A stretch of 64,000 nt of DNA, taken from Bacillus sp. PK3_68. GTDB lineage: Bacteria > Bacillota > Bacilli > Bacillales > Domibacillaceae. The position numbers and the translations under genes were made by a program. Location of the stretch: positions 3,324,001 to 3,388,000 of the forward strand of contig NZ_NQYC01000001.1 in the NCBI RefSeq assembly GCF_003600835.1. Reading direction: 5' to 3'. The notes under the pieces are model-generated. The model was not told where the DNA came from, made no database searches, and was given only the letters and a program-made list of their open reading frames with translations. Of the stretch, positions 1 to 8,306 are shown in pieces (position 1 is the stretch's first letter; every line of letters starts with the position of its first letter).

Positions 1-153
1 GAAAATTTCTTGGGTTAGATCTTCGGCAACCGTTTTATTTCTTACGTAGGAATAGACAAGCACCAAAATGTCTTGTCCATACGTGGTCATCACCTGATGA
101 AAGAGTGAATCATAATCATCGGCTTGAAGTGCTTCAACAAATATTTCTTCCAC
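1..153 (-). CDS. ECF-type RNA polymerase sigma factor (N-terminal part only)
   Basis: The first 51 codons of a gene that runs off the left edge. The translation starts with a GTG (VEEIFVEAL) and then shows a sigma-70 region 2 pattern: an 'LVYSYVRNKTVAEDL' stretch followed by TQEIF, the usual core-polymerase-binding helix of small sigma factors. A GGAGG lies nine bases before the GTG; an ATG five bases further upstream is in another frame. Sigma factors of this type direct polymerase to a small regulon and are often paired with an anti-sigma gene, which would lie outside the window. The subfamily cannot be decided from this fragment. Confidence 0.75.
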   Translation of the reverse strand, partial: MEEIFVEALQADDYDSLFHQVMTTYGQDILVLVYSYVRNKTVAEDLTQEIF

Positions 154-345
154 CTCATTTCCCCTCCTAATTATTAGACGAAGCAAAAACACAAAAGGGT
201 TCGGTTAAAAAGAAAAAAGCAGTGTAACAAAAACATTCCATCTTCTATGCGTTAGTTTCTTTGTTAATTATGTTTAAAAAATAAATAATTGGATACAATA
301 AGTACGTAAGATTGATTGTTATTTACATGCTAGGAGGCAACAAAA

Positions 346-546
346 ATGGAACACGGAAAAGTAAAATGGTTTAACAGTGAAAAAGGCTTCGGATTTATTG
401 AAAGAGAAGACGGAGAAGATGTATTCGTTCATTTCTCGGCTATTCAAACTGAGGGATACAAAACTTTAGATGAAGGCCAGGAAGTAACATTTGACGTAGA
501 GGAAGGCCAACGCGGCCTGCAAGCGGCAAATGTAACGCCGGTATAA
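346..546 (+). CDS. cspD: Cold-shock protein, CspA/CspD family
   Basis: A 66-residue single cold-shock domain, full length for the family. It carries both nucleic-acid-binding motifs: RNP1 (KGFGFI, residues 14-19) and RNP2 (VFVHF, residues 26-30), after the GKVKWFN opening typical of Bacillus Csp proteins. Such proteins bind single-stranded RNA and DNA in the cytoplasm and act as RNA chaperones during cold shock or growth transitions. The start is fixed by an AGGAGG eight bases upstream. It is followed directly by a strong terminator, so it is a single-gene transcript. Family assignment is secure; which Bacillus paralogue it matches (cspB, C or D) is a guess from overall resemblance. Confidence 0.9.
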   Translation: MEHGKVKWFNSEKGFGFIEREDGEDVFVHFSAIQTEGYKTLDEGQEVTFDVEEGQRGLQAANVTPV

Positions 547-558
547 TTCACTGCATAC

Positions 559-592
559 AAAAACAGACTCATGTACATGAGCCTGTTTTTTA
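559..592 (+). terminator. Rho-independent terminator of the cold-shock gene
   Basis: A stem of AAAACAG and CTCATG pairing with CATGAG and CTGTTTT, ending in a T-run, begins 13 bases after the csp stop codon. It may also serve the convergent rsbR paralogue. Confidence 0.85.
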
Positions 593-597
593 TTTTG

Positions 598-1440
598 TCA
601 GCTTTCAATTCTGCGAAAACCTAGGTTTTTTAATGCTTCCTGAAGGTTCACACAAGGATTTAGTTCGTTAAAATTAATACCGAGATTGACAATTGTTTGG
701 GCGATCTCTGGACGAATGCCTGTTAAAGTGGCCTTGACTCCTGTTAAATGCAAAGCTCTGATAACTTGGAATAGCTGATCAGCAACCATTGTGTCAATAA
801 TGGGAACGCCTGAGACATCAATAATCATGTGAGATAAGTTCATGCGCGCTCCTTCTTCCAGAGCAACTTCCATTACTAATTTAGCCCGATGTGTATCAAT
901 GGCTCCCACTAGTGGAATGGCTGCAATTCCTTCTGCAACTGGGACGACGGGAACGGACAATTCTTCGAGTGCTGTATAGGCCATTTTCATAAGTTTATTG
1001 CTATGAGCTTCATATACTTCACCAATTATTTTGCAGATCTGATCAAGTAAAGGATCAATCATTTTTGAAACATCGAGCATGGTAATGGCGGCAAACTTTC
1101 TTTGCTCCAGCTCTTCTGTGAACACATCCCAAATAACTGTACGGTAAGTAGCTATCTCTCTCAGAATATTACTTAGGGAGATATTATATTGAATAGCAAT
1201 TTCCGCTGTTTTTCTTCCCAATTTTTCCACTTCTTTAGAAACAAGGTCTCCCTCTTCATATAGAGCTCTTCCAAAACACACGATTAATTTTGATCTATGC
1301 TTTCTGCGCTCAGCGAGGGAAGCGGTATTTTTTATTTCAGCTTTGTTATTTTCTTTATTGATAGCTCCTTCTATTCTTTGAGCTAAAGTCAGGTGGTTGT
1401 CTACAATTTTCGTCCCTATGTAAAGTAGCTCATCCTTCAT
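598..1440 (-). CDS. RsbR-type stressosome protein with C-terminal STAS domain
   Basis: A 280-residue protein with a variable, mostly helical N-terminal half (the non-haem globin-like sensor position in RsbR proteins) and a C-terminal STAS domain from about residue 165. The STAS domain contains DVSGVPIIDT and GIRPEIAQT. By alignment with RsbRA, Ser210 and Thr249 sit where RsbT phosphorylates (Thr171 and Thr205 there); Ser replaces Thr at the first site. RsbR paralogues build the stressosome with RsbS and RsbT and control sigma-B. No rsbS, rsbT or rsbU is adjacent, so this resembles the orphan paralogues (RsbRB-RD type). The input signal is unknown. Several sigma-B promoter matches elsewhere in the window make this role plausible. 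Confidence 0.85.
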   Translation of the reverse strand: MKDELLYIGTKIVDNHLTLAQRIEGAINKENNKAEIKNTASLAERRKHRSKLIVCFGRALYEEGDLVSKEVEKLGRKTAEIAIQYNISLSNILREIATYRTVIWDVFTEELEQRKFAAITMLDVSKMIDPLLDQICKIIGEVYEAHSNKLMKMAYTALEELSVPVVPVAEGIAAIPLVGAIDTHRAKLVMEVALEEGARMNLSHMIIDVSGVPIIDTMVADQLFQVIRALHLTGVKATLTGIRPEIAQTIVNLGINFNELNPCVNLQEALKNLGFRRIES

Positions 1441-1589
1441 ATACGATACCTGCCCTTATAATAGTCTTTATCTTATTATAGTCCATTTTTAGCAAACAAA
1501 CAGAAATACTTCAATTTTAAAAGAAATAGTTTAAGATAGGAGGTAAGTAGCTTTACATACAAAAGAAAATAACAGAGGGGGAGGGGCAG

Positions 1590-1778
1590 ATGGTTATATT
1601 ATTCGTATTTGTTGTACTCTTGCTGGTTGCAGGCGCATATGGAACTGTTTTTGTTAGCACAAAAGGAGACAAAGAATATAGAAAAGCAACGAAAGGGAAT
1701 ATTGCTCGTTTATCTTGGATCTACGTGGTGGTAATAACACTTTCCCTGGCAGCAGTAGGTATCTACATCACTCTTTAG
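1590..1778 (+). CDS. Small two-helix membrane protein, function unknown
   Basis: A 62-residue protein with a hydrophobic N-terminal segment (residues 2-23), a short charged loop (KGDKEYRKATKGN), and a second hydrophobic segment (residues 42-61). This predicts a hairpin membrane protein with a basic cytoplasmic or external loop. A strong GGGGAGGGG lies before the ATG. It stands alone, 90 bases before a quinone oxidoreductase gene on the same strand, and could be cotranscribed with it. I do not recognise the family beyond small membrane proteins common in Bacillaceae. Confidence 0.6.
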   Translation: MVILFVFVVLLLVAGAYGTVFVSTKGDKEYRKATKGNIARLSWIYVVVITLSLAAVGIYITL

Positions 1779-1870
1779 AAGGGATAGCAAGGAAAATAAT
1801 CAAGAGGGATCAGTTTCATACTAAAATAGCAAAAGAGCTTTATTTTATTAATGAATATGGAGGGATGAGA

Positions 1871-2863
1871 GTGAAGGCAGTTGTTCATGCAGAGGTGCCG
1901 GGGATTGCAGGAGTTACATACAGGGACATGGAAGAGGATCAGCCAAAGGCCGGGGAAGTCAAAATTAGGTTAAAAACAGCAGGGTTGAATCATCGGGATT
2001 TATTTGTTCTCACCCGTCACAAGCCGTCAGATCCTCCTCTGATTGTTGGTTCAGACGGAGCTGGAGTAGTAGAAAAGGTTGGAGAGGGAGTAACGGGAAT
2101 ACAAGTCGGAGATGAAGTAATTGTTAATCCGGGGCTTGGCTGGCGAAAGAACAGTGAGGCGCCTCCAGCCGGGTTTGAAATTATTGGCTTGCCTGATCAT
2201 GGCACATTTGCGGAGAAAATAGTCATCCCTGCTGAAAATGCAGTACCTAAGCCAGAATATTTGTCGTGGGAAGAAGCGGGTGTTTTGTCATTAGCTGCCC
2301 TTACTGCTTATCGTGTGCTGTTTACTAGAGGAAAGGTTACGCCTGGAATGAAAGTATTAATACCAGGAATCGGAAGCGGAGTGGCTACCTTTCTCCTTCA
2401 GTTTGCCAAAGCCGCAGGCGCCGTTGTCTATGTCACCTCTCGTTCGAGGGAGAAAGCAGCAAAGGCACTGGAGATGGGGGCAGATAAAGCGATCGACAGC
2501 AATGAGGATTGGCAGCAAGCGCTCGGTGATGAAAAAATGGACCTCGTGATCGAATGTGTCGGGGCAGCTACGTTTAATAAGTCGCTCGAACAATTACGGC
2601 CGGGTGGAACAATCGTTACATTCGGTGCTTCAGCAGGAGATGAAGTAAACATCAACTTGCGCACTTTCTTTTATGGGCAGTTCAACCTGCTTGGTTCAAC
2701 CATGGGGAGTGCTGAAGAATTTAGTGAGATGCTGAAGTTTATTGAGTCTTACAAGATAAAGCCGGTTGTCGATACTGTGTATCCGCTCAGTAAATTTAAG
2801 CAGGCTTTTAAAAGGATGGAAGAAGCTGAACAGCTAGGGAAAATCGGTTTTTCTATTCACTGA
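1871..2863 (+). CDS. Zinc-type alcohol dehydrogenase-like / quinone oxidoreductase (YogA-like)
   Basis: A medium-chain dehydrogenase of 330 residues: an N-terminal GroES-like domain with GLNHRDLFV and GSDGAGVVEKVG, then a Rossmann domain with the NADP-binding IPGIGSGVATFLLQFAKAAGA stretch. The structural-zinc cysteine cluster of true alcohol dehydrogenases is absent, which fits the quinone oxidoreductase branch such as B. subtilis YogA. The open frame extends back to 1715, but GGAGGG at 1859-1864 sits six bases before the GTG at 1871 and directly abuts an ATG at 1865, so the GTG is the better start. The substrate is unknown. A strong terminator follows. Confidence 0.85.
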   Translation: MKAVVHAEVPGIAGVTYRDMEEDQPKAGEVKIRLKTAGLNHRDLFVLTRHKPSDPPLIVGSDGAGVVEKVGEGVTGIQVGDEVIVNPGLGWRKNSEAPPAGFEIIGLPDHGTFAEKIVIPAENAVPKPEYLSWEEAGVLSLAALTAYRVLFTRGKVTPGMKVLIPGIGSGVATFLLQFAKAAGAVVYVTSRSREKAAKALEMGADKAIDSNEDWQQALGDEKMDLVIECVGAATFNKSLEQLRPGGTIVTFGASAGDEVNINLRTFFYGQFNLLGSTMGSAEEFSEMLKFIESYKIKPVVDTVYPLSKFKQAFKRMEEAEQLGKIGFSIH

Positions 2864-2873
2864 TAATACACAT

Positions 2874-2920
2874 AAAAGCCCTCTAGTTTCTCTTGGAGCA
2901 GAAGAAACTAGAGGGCTTTT
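2874..2920. terminator. Bidirectional terminator between yogA-like and NAT genes
   Basis: Arms AAAAGCCCTCTAGTTTCT and AGAAACTAGAGGGCTTTT are a perfect inverted repeat. There are A's on the left and T's on the right, so it can end transcription from both convergent genes. Confidence 0.9.
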
Positions 2921-2939
2921 CTCGGTTAGAATGAAAAGG

Positions 2940-3734
2940 TTATTGCTCTTTGTACTTTTCTATCGCTGTCGCTAAAGCAGGAGAGCATGTATGACGCACG
3001 GTGTGAAGCAAGGATTGTATATCTTGAAAAGAGAAAGTTTCTTCACGGCCGTCCTTCCATTTTGTATGACGACGCTCTTCATTAATGGACTGGGTTCCAT
3101 CTGGCAAAGTACGGGCAATGAGCAGTCGTTTATTAAAGGGAGAATGTGGATGGGTGTGGATGGTCTGCTTCATGTCGGATAGCTTTTCCCATGGCACAAC
3201 TTCCCAGTCAAAGGCATAACAAACGAACCATTGTCCTTCATCATTGAGGCCTTCCATTGCGATCTCTCCTTTTTCTGTCTTGTGCGTGCGCAGCCTAAAC
3301 GTACCTGCAGGAGAGACAACTTCTTTACCGTCGAGTGGAAGAGGAGAAAGAGCAAGGCGGTTCCCAAATCCGCTGTCAGCTATATATCTTTCTCCTTCTA
3401 AATATAAGAGAACAAGGGCATGAGTGCGGTCAAGTGCCCAGTTATCATCATTATTTTTGATGGTAGCGGCTCCTAACTGTGCTTCAAAACCAAGCTCTTG
3501 CAAAAGAAGGAGTAAAAGCGGATTAATTTCATAGCAAAGCCCGCCGCGTTGTCCTCTAACCATCTTATTAGTTAAAAATTCCGCCGTAATATTCTCCTGA
3601 TCTCCAAGCAATGCATCGACATTTTCAAAAGGAAACCATTCAGCAAACTTTTGCAAAACAAATGATACTCGTTTTACGGGCGGCCAAGTTTCAGTATACC
3701 CAGATTCTTTCAGTTTTTTCACTAAATGATCCAT
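2940..3734 (-). CDS. nat: Arylamine N-acetyltransferase
   Basis: A 264-residue cytoplasmic enzyme that transfers acetyl from acetyl-CoA to arylamines, hydrazines or related amines. The Cys-His-Asp catalytic triad of the NAT family is visible: Cys67 in RGGLCYE, His105 in RTHALVL and Asp120 in IADSGFG. Length is normal for Bacillus NATs (about 250-280). It is transcribed alone towards the terminator shared with the upstream oxidoreductase. The physiological substrate is not known for most bacterial NATs; some are acyltransferases in secondary metabolism, but no such cluster is present here. Confidence 0.9.
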   Translation of the reverse strand: MDHLVKKLKESGYTETWPPVKRVSFVLQKFAEWFPFENVDALLGDQENITAEFLTNKMVRGQRGGLCYEINPLLLLLLQELGFEAQLGAATIKNNDDNWALDRTHALVLLYLEGERYIADSGFGNRLALSPLPLDGKEVVSPAGTFRLRTHKTEKGEIAMEGLNDEGQWFVCYAFDWEVVPWEKLSDMKQTIHTHPHSPFNKRLLIARTLPDGTQSINEERRHTKWKDGREETFSFQDIQSLLHTVRHTCSPALATAIEKYKEQ

Positions 3735-3978
3735 ATTTATCCCTCCTCATAAGGGCTTTCCTTATGTTGAAGTCAGTATATCAAGCCGAAATTACCAATA
3801 CAAGAAAAGAGGGCCTGTCCGTATTATTAACTAGACCGAATAGCACGATTCTTATAGTTAGAGAAGGTTTGCCTTGAAAAATATTGGCATATTTAGTTAT
3901 TCCTTCCCTATTTTTAATATTCTAACTATTGTAATCTACCTCTAGAGGTACAAATAAACTTGGCGGAGGGAAAGAATA

Positions 3979-5379
3979 ATGAAGAAACCGATAGTAAAAA
4001 TCGCGCTTGCGGCTTCACTAACTTTCAGTGCGTTCGGCACTCAGGCTGTATTGGCTAAGCCCACTAAGACAGAACAGTCCCAACCTTATAAAGTATTTGA
4101 TCATAAAATCATTCATAAAATTAATGCTGACAATATTTATAAAAATATCGATTATTTAGCGAAAGTGCCCCGTGTAGCCGGCACGAAGGAAGAGTACAAT
4201 GCTGTTCAATTCATTAAAAAACAATTTAAATCGTATGGATATGATGTGGAAATTCAACCATTTACTTTTATTGGTTACACATCGCCAAGCAGTTTAGAAT
4301 TGTCTGTAGAAGGCTTCACTGAAAAGTTAAATCCATCCGAATTTACATACACACCAAGCGGTGATGTGACAGGGGAAATAGTTCTTGCTGGATTAGGAAA
4401 GAAGGAAGAGCTTGCTGGGGTAGACTTAACGGGTAAAATTGCTCTGATTAAGCGTGGAGAGATTTCCTTCGGTGAAAAAGTATTAAATGCAGCTGCTGCC
4501 GGAGCTGCCGGAGTGATTATTTATAATAATGAAGAGGGAGCCTTAAACGGCACGCTTGGTGAAGTGAGCGATCATTATGTGCCGACTGTTGCCTTAACAA
4601 AGGCCGAGGGGGAGGCAGTAGCAGCTTACGTACAGAATAAGGCTGCCAGTGCTTCTTTAAAAGTCGAGGGAGCCGTCACTGAAGAGCGGCAGTCCCATAA
4701 TGTCATTGCGACAAAAAAGCCAACTAATAAAAAGAAGGCTAACAATGATGTAATCGTTGTCGGCGCTCATCATGATTCTGTGGAATTAGCTCCTGGAGCA
4801 AACGATGATGCGTCCGGAACAGCCACAACATTAGAGCTTGCCCGTGTATTAAAAAATTTGCCGACTGATACTGAAATCCGCTTCATTACATTTGGTGCAG
4901 AGGAACTCGGACTGATTGGTTCTCAATATTATGTGGACAACCTTCCTGAATCTGAATTAAATCGTATCATCGCTAATTTCAATCTCGATATGGTCGGAAG
5001 CAGGGATGCCGGTGATCTTGTGATGAATACAGTGGATGGAAAGCCGAATCTCGTAACAGAGCTGGCACAGGCATCGAGTAAACGGTTAAATGGTGTACCA
5101 ACTCCTTATGCCGAGGGAGGGCGCAGTGATCACGTTCCATTTGGCGAAGCAGGAATCCCAGCAGCGCTATTCATCCACGAGCCAGTTGAGCCATGGTATC
5201 ATACCCCAGAAGATACCATCGATAAAATCAGTAAGGAAAAGCTTCAGGATGTAGCAGAAATAGTTGGAACAGCTATATACGATAGAGCCCGATTTGATCA
5301 TATGGGACCTAAAGATAAAAAAGTAAAGGTGAAAAAGGAAAAGAACAAAGAACTGTATCATAATAAATCCATAAAATAA
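3979..5379 (+). CDS. ywaD: Secreted M28 zinc aminopeptidase with PA domain (YwaD-like)
   Basis: A 466-residue exported peptidase. Residues 1-26 form a signal peptide (basic start, hydrophobic core, cleavage after AVLA). A protease-associated (PA) domain lies around residues 120-220. An M28 metallopeptidase domain follows with two-zinc ligands in HHDSVELAPGANDDASG, in EELGLIGS and in the NLDMVG segment, plus a late His (IHEPVEPWYHTPED). Order and length match B. subtilis YwaD, which releases N-terminal amino acids from peptides outside the cell. The lysine-rich C-terminal tail could bind the wall. A GGCGGAGGG precedes the ATG. It is a monocistronic unit with a terminator after it. Confidence 0.9.
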   Translation: MKKPIVKIALAASLTFSAFGTQAVLAKPTKTEQSQPYKVFDHKIIHKINADNIYKNIDYLAKVPRVAGTKEEYNAVQFIKKQFKSYGYDVEIQPFTFIGYTSPSSLELSVEGFTEKLNPSEFTYTPSGDVTGEIVLAGLGKKEELAGVDLTGKIALIKRGEISFGEKVLNAAAAGAAGVIIYNNEEGALNGTLGEVSDHYVPTVALTKAEGEAVAAYVQNKAASASLKVEGAVTEERQSHNVIATKKPTNKKKANNDVIVVGAHHDSVELAPGANDDASGTATTLELARVLKNLPTDTEIRFITFGAEELGLIGSQYYVDNLPESELNRIIANFNLDMVGSRDAGDLVMNTVDGKPNLVTELAQASSKRLNGVPTPYAEGGRSDHVPFGEAGIPAALFIHEPVEPWYHTPEDTIDKISKEKLQDVAEIVGTAIYDRARFDHMGPKDKKVKVKKEKNKELYHNKSIK

Positions 5380-5406
5380 TCTTCAGGCTTGCTACTTTTA
5401 TTAAGT

Positions 5407-5444
5407 AAAGAACGATTTTCCTTCAAAGGGAAATCGTTCTTTTT
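5407..5444 (+). terminator. Terminator of the M28 aminopeptidase gene
   Basis: An AAGAACGATTT arm pairs with AAATCGTTCTT around a CCTTCAAAGG centre and is followed by TTTT. Confidence 0.85.
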
Positions 5445-5730
5445 ATTGTCCAGGCATATGAGAAGACAGAGGAAAGATTCAATGGGTGATTTTTTGTAGG
5501 CAGTCATGTGCTCAATTTTAGGAGCAAGCTTTTTATTTATAAAGGCGGGATTGACAGATGGCTGAGTTTTGATTGCCGGAGAGCCGATTTTATAGTGGGC
5601 TGCTCTGATTACCGGGCAGTGTGTAAACAGAAGATGAAGAATCCGCGGTAAGCAGACTAGCTTCACTGCGGATTTTTATATTGATAGGTAATTTTATTTA
5701 GCGTTTACATATTAGAGAATTCAAAATATA
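5445..5730. other. Intergenic stretch with a second terminator-like hairpin and no gene
   Basis: No convincing reading frame occurs here. At 5640-5677 a hairpin (AATCCGC arm with GCGGATT, containing a nested AAGC/GCTT stem) ends in TTTTT, reading as a plus-strand terminator. The preceding 190 bases hold no promoter I can support. It is either a second terminator for the aminopeptidase transcript or the end of a small unrecognised RNA. Confidence 0.5.
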
Positions 5731-5760
5731 TTGACATGTAATCGTTTTATTATTTATAAT
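5731..5760 (+). promoter_or_regulatory. Sigma-A promoter of the RocE-like permease
   Basis: TTGACA (5731-5736) and TATAAT (5755-5760) are both perfect consensus hexamers separated by 18 bases. They lie 150 bases upstream of the permease and immediately before the tandem palindromes at 5773-5809. Confidence 0.8.
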
Positions 5761-5772
5761 CTAACAAAGGAA

Positions 5773-5809
5773 TTTCCTTTAAACAGAAAACGATTCCGTT
5801 ATACGGAAA
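5773..5809. promoter_or_regulatory. Tandem 17-bp operator-like palindromes (probable IclR sites) at the permease promoter
   Basis: TTTCCTTTAAACAGAAA (5773-5789) and ATTCCGTTATACGGAAA (5793-5809) begin 20 bp apart, just downstream of the -10 box. The same pattern with the same spacing occurs at 8254-8290. The placement would block transcription, which fits repression by the IclR-family protein encoded between the two promoters; the protein-site assignment is inference. Confidence 0.65.
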
Positions 5810-5907
5810 AACAGGGGGGCCGGTTAAAAAAGTAGAATTTGCTAGTCAATAAGCAGCGCTGGCTTTTTGAAAAATTTTATACCTTGATAGATTAGGGGGT
5901 TCGGTTA

Positions 5908-7323
5908 ATGGAAGGGATGCAATCTCACGAACAATTAAACCGTTCTATGAAAAAACGTCATTTATTTATGCTTTCACTTGGAGGAGTTATTGGTACAGGT
6001 CTTTTCCTAAATGCTGGTTATACAATTAATCAGGCAGGGGCAGGAGGGGCCATGATAGGGTATTTAGTCGGTGGTGTCATCCTATACATGGTCATGGTCT
6101 GCTTAGGCGAACTTGCTGTTCATATGCCTGTTACGGGTTCATTCCAAAAATATGCCGCTAAGTATATTGGTCCTTCCGCTGGTTTTGCTCTTGGATGGAT
6201 GTACTTTGTAGGATCGGCGGCGACCGCCGGCGTAGAATTTACAGCAGCCGGAATTTTAATGAAACAATGGTTTCCACATGTTCCTGTTTGGATTTGGTGT
6301 GCTGTGTTTATCGTTCTATTGTTTACTTTGAATGCGCTCACAACAAAAGGATTTGCTGAGGCAGAATACTGGTTTGCTGGAATAAAAGTTGTCGCGGTTA
6401 TCGCCTTTATTCTTATTGGAATTGCCGGTATCTTTGGTTTTATTCCTTTGTCGGATCGTCCGGCTCCTTTCTTTAACAATCTCGCACCTTCCGGACTGTT
6501 TCCAGCTGGAATTGCCATTGTTTTTGTGACAATGATGAATGTCATTTTTTCTTACCAGGGCTCCGAATTAATTGGGATTGCTGCTGGGGAAAGTGAAGAG
6601 CCCGAAAAGAATATTCCGAGGGCTATACGCAATGTGCTTTTCAGAATTATTGTATTTTATATTGCTTCTATCATTATTCTGGCTGCTATATTTCCTTCTT
6701 CTGAACTAGGTTTGTTAGAGAGTCCATTTGTTACATTAATGAAGCTGGCGGGAGTTCCATATGCTGCTGGAATCATGAATTTCATTATCTTAACGGCTAT
6801 TCTGTCTGTTGGAAACTCATGTCTATATGCCTCTACTCGTTTATTATGGGCGATGGCCCATGATGGAATGGCGCCTAAGTTGTTTGGAAAGCTGTCCAAA
6901 AGAAAAGTTCCTTTAAATGCTCTTCTTTTTACAATCTCCTTCTCATTGTTATCTTTGCTGACGAGCTTTATTGCTGCTGACACTGTGTTCGTGCTGCTTA
7001 TGTCGATAGCGGGGATTTCTGTTACGATCTCATGGATGGGCATCGCTTTGTCACAATATATGTTCCGGAGAAGATTTATAAAAGCGGGAGGGAAGAAGGA
7101 AGAACTGAAATATAGAGTTCCTCTTTATCCGTTTGTTCCTTTGTTCTGTGTCACGTTCTGTTTCTCTATTCTTGTCTTCCTTGTCTTTGATCCGACTCAG
7201 CGAATCGGTGTATTGTACGGCACTGGCTTCTTAGTTGCTTGTGTACTATTTTATAAATTTAAATTGGCAAAAAAAGCAGGAGCCTCGGAAGATTTGGACG
7301 AAGATGACCAGGATATTGTCTAA
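5908..7323 (+). CDS. Amino acid permease, RocE/RocC-like (APC family)
   Basis: A 471-residue membrane transporter with about twelve hydrophobic segments and APC-superfamily signatures: the SLGGVIGTGLFL loop in helix 1, FSYQGSELIGIAAGESE in the middle, and FRRRFIKAGG late in the chain. It resembles the B. subtilis arginine/ornithine permeases RocE and RocC along its whole length. It probably imports arginine, ornithine, citrulline or a related cation for the enzymes encoded downstream. It has its own consensus promoter and tandem palindromes, and an AGGGGG ribosome-binding site. The exact substrate is unproven; methylated arginine or citrulline are alternatives suggested by the neighbours. Confidence 0.85.
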   Translation: MEGMQSHEQLNRSMKKRHLFMLSLGGVIGTGLFLNAGYTINQAGAGGAMIGYLVGGVILYMVMVCLGELAVHMPVTGSFQKYAAKYIGPSAGFALGWMYFVGSAATAGVEFTAAGILMKQWFPHVPVWIWCAVFIVLLFTLNALTTKGFAEAEYWFAGIKVVAVIAFILIGIAGIFGFIPLSDRPAPFFNNLAPSGLFPAGIAIVFVTMMNVIFSYQGSELIGIAAGESEEPEKNIPRAIRNVLFRIIVFYIASIIILAAIFPSSELGLLESPFVTLMKLAGVPYAAGIMNFIILTAILSVGNSCLYASTRLLWAMAHDGMAPKLFGKLSKRKVPLNALLFTISFSLLSLLTSFIAADTVFVLLMSIAGISVTISWMGIALSQYMFRRRFIKAGGKKEELKYRVPLYPFVPLFCVTFCFSILVFLVFDPTQRIGVLYGTGFLVACVLFYKFKLAKKAGASEDLDEDDQDIV

Positions 7324-7348
7324 CTATTTTAATGATTGATCAAATATA

Positions 7349-7401
7349 AAAAAGCAATGGATGTATATCGGTTTGAAAAGGCCGATTCATCCATTGCTTT
7401 T
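7349..7401. terminator. Bidirectional terminator between permease and iclR genes
   Basis: An AAAGCAATGGATG arm pairs with CATCCATTGCTTT, with an inner CGG/CCG pairing, between two convergent genes. T-rich sequence follows on both strands. Confidence 0.85.
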
Positions 7402-7406
7402 GATAA

Positions 7407-8147
7407 TTAAAGCCCGCTATATCCTAATTTAGCAGAAATACGTTTACCGGTTTCGATCACATTCTCAATTAGAAAGCCTAGTTTTTCATCTGTCAGGTTA
7501 AAGCTGACAAAACCAACACTCACTGCTCCGTGCACTTCTCCGAAATGGTTTAAGATCGGGGCAGCAACAGAGGATGTTCCCTCTGTTCTTTCGCTATGGC
7601 TAATGCCATAACCCTTCGTTTTTGTTTCTTTCAACAATTCCCAAAAAGCTGTTCTTTCTTGTTCTGGAAGAAGCGTATCTACAATTTTTTTTGCTTGTTT
7701 GTATGGCATGTAAGCAAGCATAACTTTATTAGCGGCTCCTATATTCATCGGGATTCGCAAGCCCAGCTGGTCAAACACACGGATCGTATTTTTTTCACTG
7801 TCGATCCGTTCGATGATTAGTGACTCTGTTCCTGCCGGCTGGCTAAGATAGACGCTTTCTTCTACATTTGTCATGAGCCTTTCTAATTCAGGTCTTATTT
7901 GGCTAATGTAATCCATTTTGTCATACATGCGCAGGCCGTATTCAAGCCAAATATTGCCTAAACCATATTGTTTAGATTGTTCATCTTGTTGAATTAAGCC
8001 GTGCTTAGCCATCGCTTTTAATAAGCGGTGCATGGAACTTACAGGAAGGTCACATTTTTGGGATAGTTCCGTAATAGATAGCCGGTTTTCTGATTCATCA
8101 GAAACTAGCACTTGAATAACATTCATCGCACGATCAATTGATTGCAT
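7407..8147 (-). CDS. IclR-family transcriptional regulator
   Basis: A 246-residue regulator with an N-terminal winged helix-turn-helix (LSITELSQKCDLPVSSMHRLLKAM, roughly residues 25-50) and a C-terminal IclR effector-binding domain. The domain ends with the GISHSERTEGTSSVAAPILNH and GAVSVGF stretches typical of the family. The frame extends to 8180, but AGGTGA seven bases before the ATG at 8147 supports the shorter form. It lies between the permease and the hydrolase genes and is divergent from the latter, so it is the obvious regulator of the block. The shared tandem palindromes in both promoters support this. The effector is probably an arginine-derived metabolite, by inference. Confidence 0.88.
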   Translation of the reverse strand: MQSIDRAMNVIQVLVSDESENRLSITELSQKCDLPVSSMHRLLKAMAKHGLIQQDEQSKQYGLGNIWLEYGLRMYDKMDYISQIRPELERLMTNVEESVYLSQPAGTESLIIERIDSEKNTIRVFDQLGLRIPMNIGAANKVMLAYMPYKQAKKIVDTLLPEQERTAFWELLKETKTKGYGISHSERTEGTSSVAAPILNHFGEVHGAVSVGFVSFNLTDEKLGFLIENVIETGKRISAKLGYSGL

Positions 8148-8214
8148 AAACGTATCACCTGTCTTTCGCCACAAAATCATAAAATGAAATTTTCTGAAAA
8201 AAATTAAAACATTA

Positions 8215-8244
8215 TTGACAGTATATCATATTAAATTTTATAAT
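8215..8244 (+). promoter_or_regulatory. Sigma-A promoter of the guanidino-hydrolase operon
   Basis: TTGACA (8215-8220) and TATAAT (8239-8244), both perfect, with an 18-base spacer, as in the permease promoter. It lies between the divergent iclR gene and the first hydrolase gene. Confidence 0.8.
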
Positions 8245-8253
8245 TTAAGAAAC

Positions 8254-8290
8254 TTTCCTAACAACGGAATTGATTTCCGTTCAACGGAAA
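8254..8290. promoter_or_regulatory. Tandem 17-bp operator-like palindromes at the hydrolase operon promoter
   Basis: TTTCCTAACAACGGAAT (8254-8270) and TTTCCGTTCAACGGAAA (8274-8290) start 20 bp apart directly after the -10 box. They match the permease promoter pair in sequence and spacing. They lie between iclR and the hydrolase, so IclR could bind here to repress the operon. Confidence 0.65.
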
Positions 8291-8306
8291 AATAAGGAGG
8301 GAGAAA

